From: Rhizophagus irregularis
Lineage: Eukaryota > Glomeromycota > Glomeromycetes > Glomerales > Glomeraceae
Length of the DNA: 64,000 bases
NCBI RefSeq assembly: GCF_026210795.1
Contig: NC_089458.1
Span: 2,558,001-2,622,000 of the forward strand
Direction: 5' to 3'
Positions 24,150 through 37,695 of the stretch are shown in pieces. Each line of letters opens with the position of its first letter. The first letter of the stretch is position 1. The notes beneath the pieces are model-generated. The model was not told where the DNA came from, made no database searches, and saw nothing but the letters and a program-made list of their open reading frames with translations. The translations under genes were made by a program, and so were the position numbers.

Positions 24150-25310
24150 TTATTCATTTACCGAAAATTATAGGAACTATATGCATACAATGGAGTTTCT
24201 TGAAAATTGCTGCGCCACGAAAGCATTTTAGAGAGTAAAAAAAAAAGAACGTTTTTGCTAACAAACTCAAACTATGGAGAGACCACTAACTATTAATACT
24301 TTATGATAAATCAAAATTTAGACAAGAGTTTGACGTTCACCAGGTGAGATCATATCAATCTGTTTCTGAAAACTACCGCAACGAAATTTTTATTATGAAT
24401 AAAGAGAATAAAGATCAGTATCTAGATTCTCGAATTTTATTTGTAAAAATGGCAGAAATTTCGTAAATTATTTGGTGAAGAAATAAAGGTCTTTCAACAT
24501 TATACAAAACTAAAGATGTAGTTTCGGATGCAATTGTCATTACTCATTACAAAAGTGTATCTTCTTATCGTAATTAAAATGAAACTGAAAATTTAACTAC
24601 TCAAGCGGCTGACCTTAAGCCAAATTTATGCTCCGAAAAAAATTTCAAGTGGTGCAACTGACCGTACCTCCTCATGTTGAAAACTACTTATGAACCTGCT
24701 GATGGACTCCTTACCTCTCATTTCTACTAATGAAGTATATCTAGTAACATTTAGGACATGAGAATTCAAAAAAAACATCAAAAGATGCCTTGGAGGAAGT
24801 ATGTCTACATTAGTCTTTCCATAAGTTTGAGATTGGTCAATTCATGAGAAATGCTGGGGCTATTTCAATAAATTACCGTCAGTTAATGAACTAGAGAAGT
24901 TTTACAAATCTTTACAGAACCTCTGAAATATCTTCAGTGTTCACTCAGATCATTCACGTAAGCTACTTTGAAAAGCAATAAGCGGAAATCAAATTGTGCG
25001 GCCAAAATGGAATGGCGCAAAAATTGATGACAACAAGATTCATCATGGTGGTGATGGATTATATCGAGTCCATTGATGATTATGTAAATATCAAAGATAT
25101 TAGGATGTCATTGAGAATTTACACAAGTAATAATATTGTCTTTGACGTTTGACATCTAGTTTCAAATGAGAAAGTCAATATTTATGGGCGGGTGAAGAAG
25201 GAAAGGATCGTTATTCATCCTTCATGAGTAGTGAAATTGTTTGATCACTAGCCACTAGGAAGTCGAAGAAACATTACATCATCTGTTGAAAAATGAGTAG
25301 AATTAATTAT
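24150..25310 (+). pseudogene. Possible eroded coding relic
   Basis: This stretch is noticeably less AT-rich than its flanks. Its plus-strand translation gives protein-like pieces broken by stops and frame changes (for example FRQEFDVHQVRSYQSV near 24313). I do not recognise the family, and no ORF exceeds about 60 codons. It could be an old gene or transposon fragment, or simply unusual non-coding DNA. Confidence 0.3.
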
Positions 25311-27524
25311 ATATTAAGTTAGCTTATGTGACAAATTGTGTATTTGTATTATGTAATCGCAAGTATAATTATTTCATTCGGAACTAATACATCTACCTGA
25401 TCTAAAATTTTAGTAATGCGCGTGACAATAATATTACATACACACTAGGAAACCGTCAGGGATGACCACGTGAGTACAGAAACCCAACTTTGTATTAAAT
25501 TTTTTCATAGTGCATATATTATTCTTTGCTTCGCTTTGCCAAGACTATTATTACATAAAATACAATAAATCGCAGATAATCATGTAAACAGAACCCAGTA
25601 TATGCCAATTTTTATGAAATCTTTTTTAAATCATTATAAATAAAAAAATATTTTTTGATTTTTGTGAATGGTAGAATAAAGCTATTAAAGAAACGTGATT
25701 AGAAATACTAAAAGTTTTACTTAAAAACTTCATGTTTGATTACATGAGTTTTTTCACTCTTATTTTACCAATTTTAATTAATAAATAATATGGTAAAAAC
25801 ATTAATAAGGAAAGGATTATAAAAGTGAAAAATAAAATATTTTTATTTAGAATATTAAATATTTCTATACTTTATTTTTAATGCTAAAAATATTATTATA
25901 TATTTAATTTATTTTATTAGTGCAGTAATGCAGACTAACCTGTTACAATTTTTGAATGGTAATGTAAAAAAACAATAAATGACACTAATAAGCAATGCAA
26001 TTGATTTGAATTATATTATTTAGATTAAAATGTAAGGATTAATAATGCTGCTTTATTAAACATTTATAAGCATTCACAGTAGAAAATTACAAAAAATTAA
26101 TTTTTTTTTTAATTCTTTATATAGAAATTTCTAATTAATAAATCATATATTCAAAAAGTAATAATTTGAAAAAATAATGTATAATTCACAAAAAATCACA
26201 TTATATATATTGTTTAAATATATACATATATATAATAATATATATATAACTAAATTTATTATAGTATTTTAGTTATTAAAAAAAATATAGCTAATAAAAT
26301 CTATTGATTTAATATTCAAATACTAATAAATCTAGATAATGTTGAAAATAAAAAAGTAAAGAATCTAAAATAATTGAAAAAAAGCCCAACCTTTAGCAAT
26401 TATATGAGAAAAAAGCCGATTATTTACTTGGCAAAAACAATTTTTTATTAATAGCAAACCAAAAATAGAAAATTATTAATAGTAAATCGGAAAATTGGAC
26501 TAATCCGGTATTATTAAAAAACTCCATTTCAGGAAAAAAAGTACAATAAATATAGATTATGTAATATTTCAAAATACCCAAAATTCATATTTGATATACA
26601 CATATTTAGGTGAAATAGCTGAAATCATTATTTGCACATGATAAATTCTTGAATATAATGAAAAAATTAAATTAGCTAGCATTCCAAAGAAATATCACTA
26701 TCGGAGATATATTAATATTTAATATTTAAAAAAGATATATAAGAATATCCATTTTAGTTTGATAAAAATTTTATTGTTTAATTTTACAGCCAAAAAAAAA
26801 TATAATTAGAAAGGTTTTGATGTAGTGCTCAGCAATGTGAAAAATTATTTGTGAACATCTGATTCGATATGTATGCACTTTCACTGATTTCGTATTGGAA
26901 CAAATTATTTTTAGATTTTACTGCCCTGCATGCCTACATTCCCTACATGCGTTCTCAATTACATCACAAAAAATATGATTTTTCTTTGAATTTTTTGATC
27001 GGCTGTACCATAAATGGCCAATCATCAAATTAACCGAGTAAAGATTTTTTATTCATTTTCGCTCAATAAGAATGAAATTAATTTCTCAATTTTTGATAAT
27101 TTTTTCATGTATAAATGATGATTAAATGAATAAATGTTATTTTACGGTGTAACTTCATATATCAAAATCGCTCAAAATTTGATTTATCAATTTTTATGTA
27201 CCGCACGGCGCGATGAGTAGGTTTTTTATTAATATTTTTTATACATAACAATTACAACGTCTTGTGAAATACCTCCCAAATTTGTCACACTCCAAATTGG
27301 TCCCCATGGCTCCATGGCTTAGATTTTGTGACTTAGTTTATTTTCATACTGTGAAACATAATTCTATACTTTTTCGTATATACAAAGTTGTTGTATCTCA
27401 CGATGAAGCTCTGAGCAAAAAAAAAACCCAGAATATCTTCCAATTTTTATAAGTATTTATAATTATTTTTTTTTTAGTTTTATTACTCTTCATTTTATTA
27501 TTTTTTTTCTTTTTGAGAAAACAC
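25311..27524. other. 2.2 kb AT-rich intergenic
   Basis: Extremely AT-rich with (AT)n patches near 26200-26250. The approximately 60-codon ORF at 27264 has no family features. The sequence just before 27481 resembles an acceptor, so a 5' UTR intron of the kinase gene is possible. Confidence 0.45.
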
Positions 27525-30500
27525 ATGCCAACAACACAACCAACAACAGCAACACCTGGAGTTGCTTCTACGCAAATAGACTATAAATATTATTATAAAG
27601 ATCCACTAGAAAAAGAATTACCTCCAACACCAATTGAAAATGAATATACTAAAAATGGAGCATCGGACGAGTCTGCTGGTAGCTTTGACGGTAGCAATTC
27701 TCATTATTCGTCAGAGGACGAGAACGACCATTTTCATCCCGCTAGTGAAAATCTCGATAATGATACCTTAATGCATGGATACGATAATAATTTGCTTCAA
27801 GTGGAAAATAACGGTCCAACAATATTACGTGATTCGCCCGTACCTTCGGAACTACCAGTGTATTCCCCACCAGACGAAGATATTCAACATAAAGAATCCG
27901 TAAGAAAAAAGCCTGAAAAAACCGCATCTCGAGAAGTTCCTCGACAGCGTCAGCAAGCTTCAAATTATTCCCCTCCTGTCATTACTACTTCAGATCCGAA
28001 TGGCGAAACAATTTCAAATAACACAACTGTATCAGATACTAGTAGTCATATAAAAGTTAAACCAAAAAAGGTTTTGGGTAATTATACTTTGACAAAAACT
28101 TTAGGTGCTGGTAGTATGGGAAAAGTAAAGTTAGCTGTTCATTCACTAACTGGAGAAAAGGTAAATTTAATTATAAAAGTTGAATTGACTAAAAAAAAAA
28201 AATAAATTAAACAATAATTAATATTACATGATAAGCGAAATGATTTTTAGAAGAATTTTTTTTATCAACATTTTAATTTTTTAATTTAATTAATTATAGT
28301 TGGCTGTAAAAATAATTCCACGTTCACATCCATCTGATAAAGACTCTTCTTCAAAAGATGATAACAAAGAAACTCGCACTATTCGCGAGGCATCAATAAT
28401 GCTTTTGTTACATCATCCTTATATAGTACAGCTTAGGGAGGTTATGGTACTACCACACCATTATTATATGTTTTTTGAATACGTAAATGGTGGACAAATG
28501 TTAGATTACATTATCAGTCATGGAAAATTAAAAGAGAAGCATGCAAGAAAATTTGCTAGACAAATAGCTAGCGCTTTAGGTGAGTCTTTGAAACCATAGT
28601 CTATAACGACTATATTAATTTCAAAAAAATTTGATACATATTAATTTTTGTGTATGGCTTTAAATTTTATTGAAAAATAATTATGCAAGTTTTTATTTCA
28701 ACATTTTTCATAATATCGATACATTCGCTTTTTTTGATTCATTATAAATCTATACAGATTACTGTCACAGAAATTCCATTGTGCATCGAGGTTTGTATCT
28801 AAATTATTACAATTTATATCGTTGTCTCAAATATTCATTTTTTTTTTTTGATTATAGATTTGAAAATAGAAAATATCCTAATATCTAAATCCGGCTCCAT
28901 TAAGATAATTGATTTTGGTTTATCGAATTTATATTCACCACGATCTCATCTTTCCACGTTCTGCGGTTCACTATATTTCGCAGCCCCTGAATTATTAAAT
29001 GCAAAATTATATACTGGGCCGGAGGTGGACGTATGGAGTTTTGGAATTGTTCTTTATGTACTTGTATGTGGAAAAGTCCCTTTCGATGATCAAAGTATGC
29101 CTGCTTTACATGCTAAAATTAAGAGAGGTGTTGTCGAATACCCTGGATGGTTGAGTAGCGGTAAGTGCTTTTACATGCATTAAATTATTATTATTTTTTT
29201 TTTTATTAAGTGTGCCTATATTGATGTTGCATTTTTATCAAGATTGTAAACACCTCCTTTCACGTATGCTTGTTACCAATCCAATGCATCGAGCTACTCT
29301 TGCTGAGGTAATGAGTCATCCTTGGATGAATAAAAACTATGATGGTCCACCGGAAAATTACCTACCACCACGTTCTCCACTTTCCCTTCCATTAGATCCT
29401 GAAGTGATACATGGCATGACTGGTTTTGAGTTTGGTATTGAGCAAGAAATTAAATTACGTCTTGAAAATATAATTAAGAGCGACTCTTATCAAAATTCAA
29501 TAAAAGCTCAATATTATCATCATCAACTTGGTGGTTCATTAGATCATAGGAAAAAAAGTGGAAGTTTTGAATATTATCGTAAAAAATTATCAGGCTCGAG
29601 TGGTTCAATCCATGAGGATAAAGCTATAACGGCTGATCCTTCTCAAGCAGTTCATCCATTAATATCAATTTATTATCTTGTCAAAGAGAAAATGGAAAGA
29701 GATCGTTTAATACAACAAGGTGGAATCCCCAAATTTGGTTCTTCATCATCGCTTGTTGAAACGAATAGTATGCATATTCCTCATGTTCCAGTACCTGATC
29801 CTTCACATCCAAGCGATACTGGTTTTGATGTTAACATGCGCGGATCAGTACCACCTGGAACAAATGCAACCTCACCACCAGTTGTTAGACGTGCAACAGT
29901 TCCTTCTGGAACTAGACCTCGTGCAAGAACAAGTGGTGAAGGTGATCTACTAAATATGGTTACAGTTCCACCAGTAGTGGACGAGGGAGAAATTCCTGAG
30001 GAAACTACGGATGAAATTAGTGGGGAGTTGAATTATGGTAGGAAGAGCAGCGAACAAACAACAAATAGTAATACCAGTTCAAGCGGTGGACTAATAAGAC
30101 GCTTGAGTTTAGCAATAGTGGGGCTACCACGAGATTCAATGTCACCTCCTATCTCACCAAATTCAATCGGTTCTACTTCTCCAAAAGGTCAACCTGAGCA
30201 TTTACATCGACGTCATGGCTCAACTCCAAGTGGTCCTAAGAGAGATAGTTCTGGTAGTCATCTATCTAGCAAGATTTCCAATATGTTAGCTAGGGCAACT
30301 ACTGTTTCTGAAGCGGATTATAAACGTCATCGTCAAAGAAGTTCGGTTGGTAGCAATAGATTGGTTCATAATAACGCTGGAAACCCTCCAAAGTCTCCTG
30401 GTACTAAAGTTCCTGTAGGCGCTTTACCACAATTAAATGACCCATCTTCACAACAAGATAGATCTAACTTTCCTCCAAGTTCTAATGCTACAAATCGAGT

Positions 30501-31239
30501 AATTCATCAACGTAGTTCTTCGATTAATCAAGTTCCCAACCAAAATTCACAAAGCCCAAATGACTTTAATTTCCCACCTTCCTCTTCACCACATTCACCT
30601 TTACCTGGTGGCACAGCAGACTCTTGGATTAGACCAGTATATCTTAAAGGATTGTTTAGTGTAGCAACAACTTCAACAAAACCTCCATCAAGTATACGTC
30701 AAGATATAATAAGGGTACTTGATCGCATCGGGGTTAAATGGCGAGAAGGCAGAGGAGGATTTGAATGTGTACATATACCAAGTATTGATCTAAAATCTAT
30801 AGTTACTAATCAAGGAGGAAAAAATGATCAATATTCAGGAGTTACAAATCATCATCATACTTATTTTAATCGACATGAACGTAGAGGAAGTCATTCCTCG
30901 GGAAATTCAGCGGCGTCATCGTCATCTTCAACTTCATATAAGGATAGTTATGCACAAGGTCAGGACCTTCATTTCTCTGCAGATGGTGAAGTTCGACTTT
31001 CATTATCACCTCCAAATGGGGGGTTTGGAAATAGCCAGTCTGATAGTCATAGCAGCGGTAGTATTCCCTCTTCAACTGCAACTGCCAACGTTACAGATTT
31101 AGTTGTAAGATTTGAGATATTTATTGTTAAAGTCCCATTATTACTTGGAGTACATGGATTACAATTTCGCAGAGTTGCTGGTGATCCATGGCAATACAAA
31201 AACATGTGCTCAAAGATCTTGGGAGAACTAAAATTGTAG
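27525..31239 (+). CDS. KIN1: Kin1/PAR-1 (MARK)-type Ser/Thr kinase with KA1 domain
   Basis: Five exons give 1082 aa: 27525-28160, 28300-28579, 28758-28790, 28858-29160, 29243-31239. The kinase domain starts at about residue 185 with [12 protein letters not shown], then [35 protein letters not shown] and APELL, and ends near HPWMNK. The activation loop Thr in LSTFCGS is the site targeted by LKB1-type kinases in this family. Subdomain VIb (HRD) is split by the intron after a 33-nt exon. A long Ser/Pro-rich linker leads to a C-terminal KA1 domain (about residues 890-1082, ending [19 protein letters not shown]), which binds acidic phospholipids. Fungal Kin1/Kin2 act at sites of polarised growth, in exocytosis, cell-wall and septum control and ER stress. 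ATG 27525 is the first in the open frame. Confidence 0.93.
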
Positions 31240-31935
31240 CATAACAAAAATTCAAAAAAAAAAAGTTAATAACATTATTTAGATCAATAACTTCTTATAT
31301 TTATTTTTATTATTTATACCAATTTTTCAAAAAAAAAAATTTGGTCCAATTGTAAATGTGTAACAAAAAATTTTCTAGTTGTAGATAGGTGTTTTTTTTC
31401 ATTTTACATATAATAATAGCCTTTTATGCATTTATATTTTATTATTACTATTGTTATTGACAATTTTATTATATTATTTATTATTATTTATCAGAATTGT
31501 TTAAATATTGTAGATGTATGTAGTTAGTTCTGCGATCATTTCGAAGTCAAATCAAATGTACAAAAAAATTTTTTATATTTCCATTTACTCTATTTTGACT
31601 TCGTCAAATTTTTTATTCTTTTTTTTGGATGATTTTTTTGTATGTAAATTTTTTTTTTGATATTAAATATATTGTAAAGTTAACCAATGAATAATCATCG
31701 GACTTATACTATAAAAAGTGTAATTCAGGCAACTTTACTGAGATGAAATTAAAGTATCAAATTCGCGTTCCGCGTTAATGTAACGTATGCAATGTTGATA
31801 GGCAATCAAGTGACTCGGTGGCTCTTTATATAAATAAAATTGTCGCGTCTTTTTTTTTTTTTTTTTAAAAAAAAAAGTTATCCAAAGAACTAAAAGAACT
31901 CAAAGAACTCTATAACTATTTACTGGTAAAACAAT
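31240..31935. other. Intergenic, kinase 3' UTR and forkhead promoter
   Basis: AT-rich, with long poly-T runs and an inverted pair CGAAGTCAAAT (31551) / ATTTTGACTTCG (about 31591) that could form a hairpin in the kinase 3' UTR. No gene is visible. Confidence 0.5.
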
Positions 31936-34157
31936 ATGCAACACCACGCGCAAGCAATAGATCTATCAAAAGCTCCCACTATGGAAGAAGTATTAAATGG
32001 TCGACTTCACTTGAGACAAAGGTCATTTAATTCAGAGAACCGTATTTTACAAGATGATATAACAGAAAAGTTCAATAAACGAGATAAAAGCTACAGGGAA
32101 TCGCGTACTTATTCGCAACAGACACCACTGCAAACCTTTCATTGGTCTTCCCAAGACTTACCTCAAGATTTTCGGTCTAACGAAGAAAACATTTTTAAGT
32201 TTGGAAGTGGTAAATACCTTAAATGCTTTTAATTTTCACTTTTATTATTACTAAGTATATAATATATAACAATATATATTAGAGTCAACTGTTACAATGG
32301 ATGAAATATATAATAATGGTACCGGAAATAGAGGAAATAATTTATCAAAAAAAATTTATACAATTCCTTATTCACTTCATTTTAATCATAATACTTTACC
32401 TGTTACAACAAATCCATTTTCCGAGAATCGATTTTCATGTTTAGAAAATGAACTTCAAACATGGTTTTTAGACGAAAGTAATTTTACGGATAAATCAAAG
32501 GTAACTGATTAATATAATGAATATAATGACGTGAAACGCGTAAATAAGAATAGTCATGTGACTATCGTTGACGCGTTTTTTTTTTTCATTCGTTGTAATT
32601 TATAGAATTAACGAACCCCCTTTTTTTTACAGGATTATATTTCATCTCTATTTCCTATTTCAATCGATGAAGAAAACAAGAATGTTATAAACAAGAATGT
32701 TATGCAAAATAGGAACGAAACGGAAGGAAAAATCTTAGCAAATAATTTTGATCATACAAATAAAATTGACATTCTTGATTCTGAATATCGAATAATAAAG
32801 AAACTCGCCGAAAAGCAACAGCATAGTGTCAAAGAAAGCTTAGCAGCAGAAAGTTTGGTGACATTACAAACTTCAAAAGAAGAAAATGAATTGTTACAAT
32901 CATCTAAAGATCAAAGGATGCAAAATAAAAAGAACGGGAAAACCAAACAAAAAGCTCATAATGAACAAAATCAAGCAGATAAGGAGAATCATCATGATTT
33001 AAACACGAAAAATATGCTCCCAGATCAGCTTCTTTATGATATGTTCATTAAAAGTGGGTTAACAATGGAGGATGTACTAAAATTTAAGGAAGATAGTTAC
33101 AGAAATCAAAAGGTGACTATTTTAATCTTGCATATTCCATTGATTATATTAATATTACGTTAATTATTAATGAAATTCTTTAAAAAGATTGATGATACAA
33201 TTTTAAATCCAGCCGCAATTTCTATGCAAATACCTACAACGGTCAATATGCCAACGCAATTGCAAGCACCAGTTCCCGTACCAAATCCATTTCAAAGTCC
33301 TGCACCAATTAACCCAGTAAAGATTAAGTTACCAAAAACAAAACCTGCAAATGTTTCAGGATACAGATCAAAACCCGCACCAATCTTACCAGGGACAATT
33401 ATACCCTATCACCCGTACCTAAATCAAGAAGACGATGCAGAAACAAACACGCAAATGAATGATATACAAGAAAAACATCAACGGCCAGGTTATTCCTATG
33501 CTTCTATGATAGGACAAGCCATAATGACATCACCAGAGAAAAAACTTGCACTAGCTGAGATATATTCCTGGATATCGAAAACCTATCCTTATTACAGGAT
33601 GAATGATATTGGTTGGAAGGTAAGAAAGTTTATTAGCTATTGTATTAAGATTTCGAGATTACTCTAAATTTTAATAGCTTTTGCAAATCAAAAATATAGA
33701 ATTCTATACGCCATAATCTATCATTATATTCGGCTTTTATAAGAGTTCCTAATGAAGGTGCAACGAGATCTCTTTGGATGATCAACCCTGAAGAAGAACA
33801 ATGTTTCGTTAATGGTGTTTACCATTACTCAAAAGTAAGCAATAAGTACTTAATTTATCTAGCTGACCTTGTAAGATGAAAAGCTTTTTTATACTTATAC
33901 GGAACCAAATTATAATTTAGAGGCCACCAGGTAGCAACAGGAACTTGAGAAGAAAACCTAAAAACACATCGACAAAGTTAAGTGTTGACAATGAAAATTT
34001 GAATAGCGTTGTACAAGCTACTAGTACTACTGCGAATGATACCATTATGCCGACGGCAGCATCTGGTACGATGAATCCAGTTAAATATTTCACAAATCAG
34101 TATAATATTCAATCGTATAAATTTCCTAAAGAAGTTTTATCTGATACGTCAGATTAA
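31936..34157 (+). CDS. Forkhead transcription factor
   Basis: Six exons encode 591 aa: 31936-32209, 32283-32500, 32633-33112, 33188-33619, 33700-33834, 33921-34157. The forkhead domain lies in exons 4-5. It begins [20 protein letters not shown], continues [18 protein letters not shown] and, across the junction, [19 protein letters not shown], and ends with the wing ([12 protein letters not shown]). NSIRHNLS is the DNA-recognition helix signature. The N-terminal 350 residues are charged, Asn/Gln-rich and low complexity; no FHA domain is visible, unlike Fkh1/Fkh2, so it is nearer to Hcm1/Sep1-type fungal forkheads (an inference from architecture only). The exon 4 acceptor (aaaaag) is poor, but it is the only one that keeps the frame. 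Confidence 0.9.
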
Positions 34158-34807
34158 TGTCTTCAGTGTGTCGTATGCAAGTTTTCTTTGTAAAATAATC
34201 GGTCTTTTATTAATTAGGAATTGTTTTTGTCATAGTAATTGAAGTATTGATTGTACAATTTGTGATGATTTCGTTACATAAAAAATCACGCTTTTTATAA
34301 AAATAATTAAATAATTAATATAATTGTAAATATTGATATTCTCGAGAGAGAGAGTGTGTGTGAGTTCCGGTTCAAATCAAATCCGCCTAAGTTTAATTTT
34401 GTTTATAAAGAATATTAAATAATACAAAGAAAAATGGACAATTATTAAATTTGGAGTGTACGACCTCAATGATTTGATAATTGCGTAAAAAACGTAAAAA
34501 AAGTATTAATTAACAGCATATTATAAAAATGAATTTCACAAATATTGGAAGGGAATGATAAAGATTTGTTGCAATTAACTAGTATTTTCCAATTCGCTTT
34601 CGTTAATAATATTTGTTTTATTTTACGAAGTAAACATGATAAATGAAAAATGAAATGATGAATCAATAAGGCAAACCACCAACATAAATATATTTGAAAT
34701 CGGATTTATTTTAAATTTATATAGCGCCACAACTAATAAATAGATTATTTTGGACCTAAATAAAAATATATAAATATATTTAAATGTTAAATATTTCTTG
34801 GTAAAAG
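34158..34807. other. Convergent 3' spacer
   Basis: Spacer between the convergent forkhead and fumarase genes, with a GA/GT dinucleotide run at about 34344-34363. No gene is visible. Confidence 0.55.
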
Positions 34808-37390
34808 TTAAAGATAATATATCTTACCAAGCATTTTTTCTGGTTTAACATATTCATCAAATTGTTCTGAAGTGAGTAACCCTAATTTAATAGCGGATTC
34901 TTTCAACTATTAATTAAATTAAAAAAAATATTATTAAAAATTTTTAATTATCAATCAAAAAATTCCAGTTCAAGAATTTACCGTCAAATTTTCTTTATAT
35001 GCATTCTTTGCTACTGCAGCAGCCTTATCATATCCTGTTATATAAAATTATCGTATTGATTATTTGTATACCCTTACGAATATTTACATTCAAATTACTT
35101 TGTGATAATTACCAATATGTGGATTTAAAGCAGTCACAAGCATAAGACTTTGTTGCATAATATTGTTAATCTAAAATAATAATGAAAATAATAATAATTA
35201 ATACTTTTAAACACCAAAATTATTAATATTATGAATAAAAGAAAAAGAATGATATTAACCCTTTCTTCATTAGCTTTGATTCCGACAACACAATTATTTG
35301 TAAATGATACACTCGCATCACCCAAAATACGAATTGAATGGAGAAGATTTTTAATTAAAACGGGTTTGAAAACATTTAGCTAATATAAAATATCAAGATT
35401 TTATTAATAATCTATATTATTAAAAAAGGAGGCACAAGAATATTTAATCATTACTTCAAAATGTCCATTTGAACCGGATATAGATATGGTGGTGTGATTA
35501 CCAATTACTTGAGCAGCAACCATTGTCATGGCTTCACATTGAGTTGGATTAACTTTCCCGGGCATGATTGAAGAACCAGGCTCGTTTTCGGGAAGTGAAA
35601 GTTCACCAAAACCACAACGAGGTCCAGAACCTAAACAACATGTGAGTATATATTAGTTATCAGAATGTTCCATGTTACAATATATTATACATATATATTT
35701 ATAACCTTACCAAGAAGACGTATGTCATTGGCTATCTTCATTAAGGAAACAGCAACAGTGTTAAGAGCTCCACTAACCTCAACTATAGTGTCATGAGATG
35801 CCAGAGCCTCAAACTATTAATATAATATAAGCTTGGTTAAACAAATATATAATGAATCTTTGAATTAAGTTTATAAGCTGACTTTATTAGGCGCCGTTTG
35901 AAAGGGTAAATTGGTTATCTTCGCGATTTCGTTTGCGATATTAACATCAAATCCTTTACGAGTATTCAACCCCTACATAAATTTTGTTATTATCACACGT
36001 GACGAAAATAAAATTGAAATGATTGAGTTAATTACATACAGTTCCGACAGCCGTACCACCTTGTGCCAAATAATATAACCTTGGTAATGTTGTTTTAATA
36101 CGTTCAATACCAAATGTCAATTGTTGTACGTATCCAGAGAATTCGTCGCCAAGAGTAAGCGGTGTAGCATCCTAAAACATTTTTATTAAGATGTTATTAT
36201 TGGTAAATGCGTCTATTTATTTTTTTTAAAAAAAGGAACATACTTGCAAGTGAGTTCTTCCGATTTTAATGATGTTTGCGAATTCTTTGGATTTTTCTGC
36301 AATCGCGTCACGCAATTGTGTCAATCCCGGTAGTAGACGTTCGTTGATTTCGATTGCTGCGGACACATGCATGGCTGTAGGAAAACTTACAAATAAAAAA
36401 ATACATTATATCACGTGTAATCTAATATATGATATCGACGTACCAAATACTCACGTATCGTTTGAAGACTGACTCATATTCACGTGATCATTGGGATGAA
36501 CTGGACTTTTACTTCCAAGTTGGCCACCTAATATTTCAATAGCTCTATTTGCAATAACCTAATTGTACCACAGAGAACTAAGATTATCGATAAATTAAAA
36601 TCTAATCAATAAAAATCATTATATCATTACCTCATTTGCATTCATGTTTGTTTGTGTTCCAGAACCTGTCTGCCATACTACCAAAGGAAAATGATCTAAG
36701 AGATCTCCCTTGCTTACCTACATAAAAAAAGACACGAAGTTTTTGAAAGATTTTTTGAAGATGAATAAATGTTATAATTGATATACCTCGTTCGCAGCCT
36801 TAACGATAGCTTCACCTATTTTTTGGTCAAGACCATAAGTAGCATTTACAGTAGCGGCAGCTCGCTTTATTATACCGAATGCCTTAATTAAAGGTTCAGG
36901 CATACGTTCGGTTGGACCACCGATATCGAAATTCTTGAGTGACCTATTAACATTGAAAGGTTTAACATAAACGAGTAAGACTTGAACAAAAGTCAAAATG
37001 GCATAATATAATACAAAAGAATTTTAAAATTCTCGAATAAAATAAATGACCTACCTTTGAGTTTGCGCACCCCAATAACGGTCCGCAGGAACTTCAATGT
37101 CACCAAATGTATCTCGTTCAATTCTATACTTTTGCTGAGAAGTCATTACAGTTTTGAAAAGTTAGTGATGTTTTTTTTTTTTGAGATTATATAGTAAGAG
37201 ATGCTCACGTGATAAGATAAATTATCTTACCCAATGTGATGAAACAATGCTGAATGAACGATTTTGTAAACGAAAAATCTAAAAAAAAAATGATGATTAA
37301 TTTGAAGTTGTTTGTTTCTTTAATAAAAAAAAATTTTTTTAATCGTACGGGTTTGGCTTGGACACGAACGAATCTTAAATTCTTCAACAT
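34808..37390 (-). CDS. FUM1: Fumarate hydratase class II, mitochondrial and cytosolic forms
   Basis: Fumarase interconverts fumarate and malate in the TCA cycle and in the cytosol/nucleus. Over ten short exons cover the whole family. The first exons are 37390-37349, 37278-37231, 37134-37055, 36943-36787 and 36717-36631. Landmarks: [68 protein letters not shown], the signature [11 protein letters not shown], and NPHIGYDKAA near the end. Exons 1-2 encode an Arg-rich leader without acidic residues ([14 protein letters not shown] plus [16 protein letters not shown]), a typical mitochondrial presequence. Exon 3 joins at a CAG acceptor inside the sequence ATG ACT TCT CAG. That ATG (37146) is in frame and would start a leaderless cytosolic enzyme. 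The end MLGKIYYL assumes read-through past a possible last donor. Confidence 0.93.
37205..37212. promoter_or_regulatory. TCACGTGA E-box upstream of the internal fumarase start
   Basis: Perfect 8-bp palindrome TCACGTGA, 59 bp upstream of the internal ATG at 37146 and inside the intron of the longer transcript. It is well placed for a second promoter that makes the cytosolic form. The same word recurs in other upstream regions of this window. Confidence 0.45.
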
Positions 37391-37695
37391 TTGTGAATCA
37401 GAAATTAGAGGAAAAAAAAAAAAATTTTTTTTCTAATAGATATTTTATATCGATTTTTTTTTTGACGCATCATGAAGATCACGTTCAATGCACCCTCATT
37501 CACTAGATTTGGAAAAAAAATCTGCATTTCATTATAATAAACCTCCCAATTTTTAACGGTGCAAAAAGATGAATTGTAGTTTTATTAAATAAAGTTAAAA
37601 TAATATTCTAATAACGTAATATAATAACGTAATAAATATAAATAATATATATATATAATCTATTAAAAAACTAATATTAAATTAAATTAATTAAA
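37391..37695. other. Intergenic between two minus-strand genes
   Basis: AT-rich spacer of 305 bp containing the fumarase promoter and the 3' flank of the next gene. No specific motif is supported. Confidence 0.5.

Noticed and set aside
27264-27452. 62-codon ORF upstream of the kinase
   Set aside because: No family features. The kinase frame does not connect to it through a clear splice pair.
30824-31247. Short ORFs on both strands over the KA1 region
   Set aside because: Shadows of the kinase exon, which alone matches a known domain.
34344-34363. GA/GT run as a possible regulatory element
   Set aside because: Simple dinucleotide slippage in a convergent 3' spacer; nothing supports a function.
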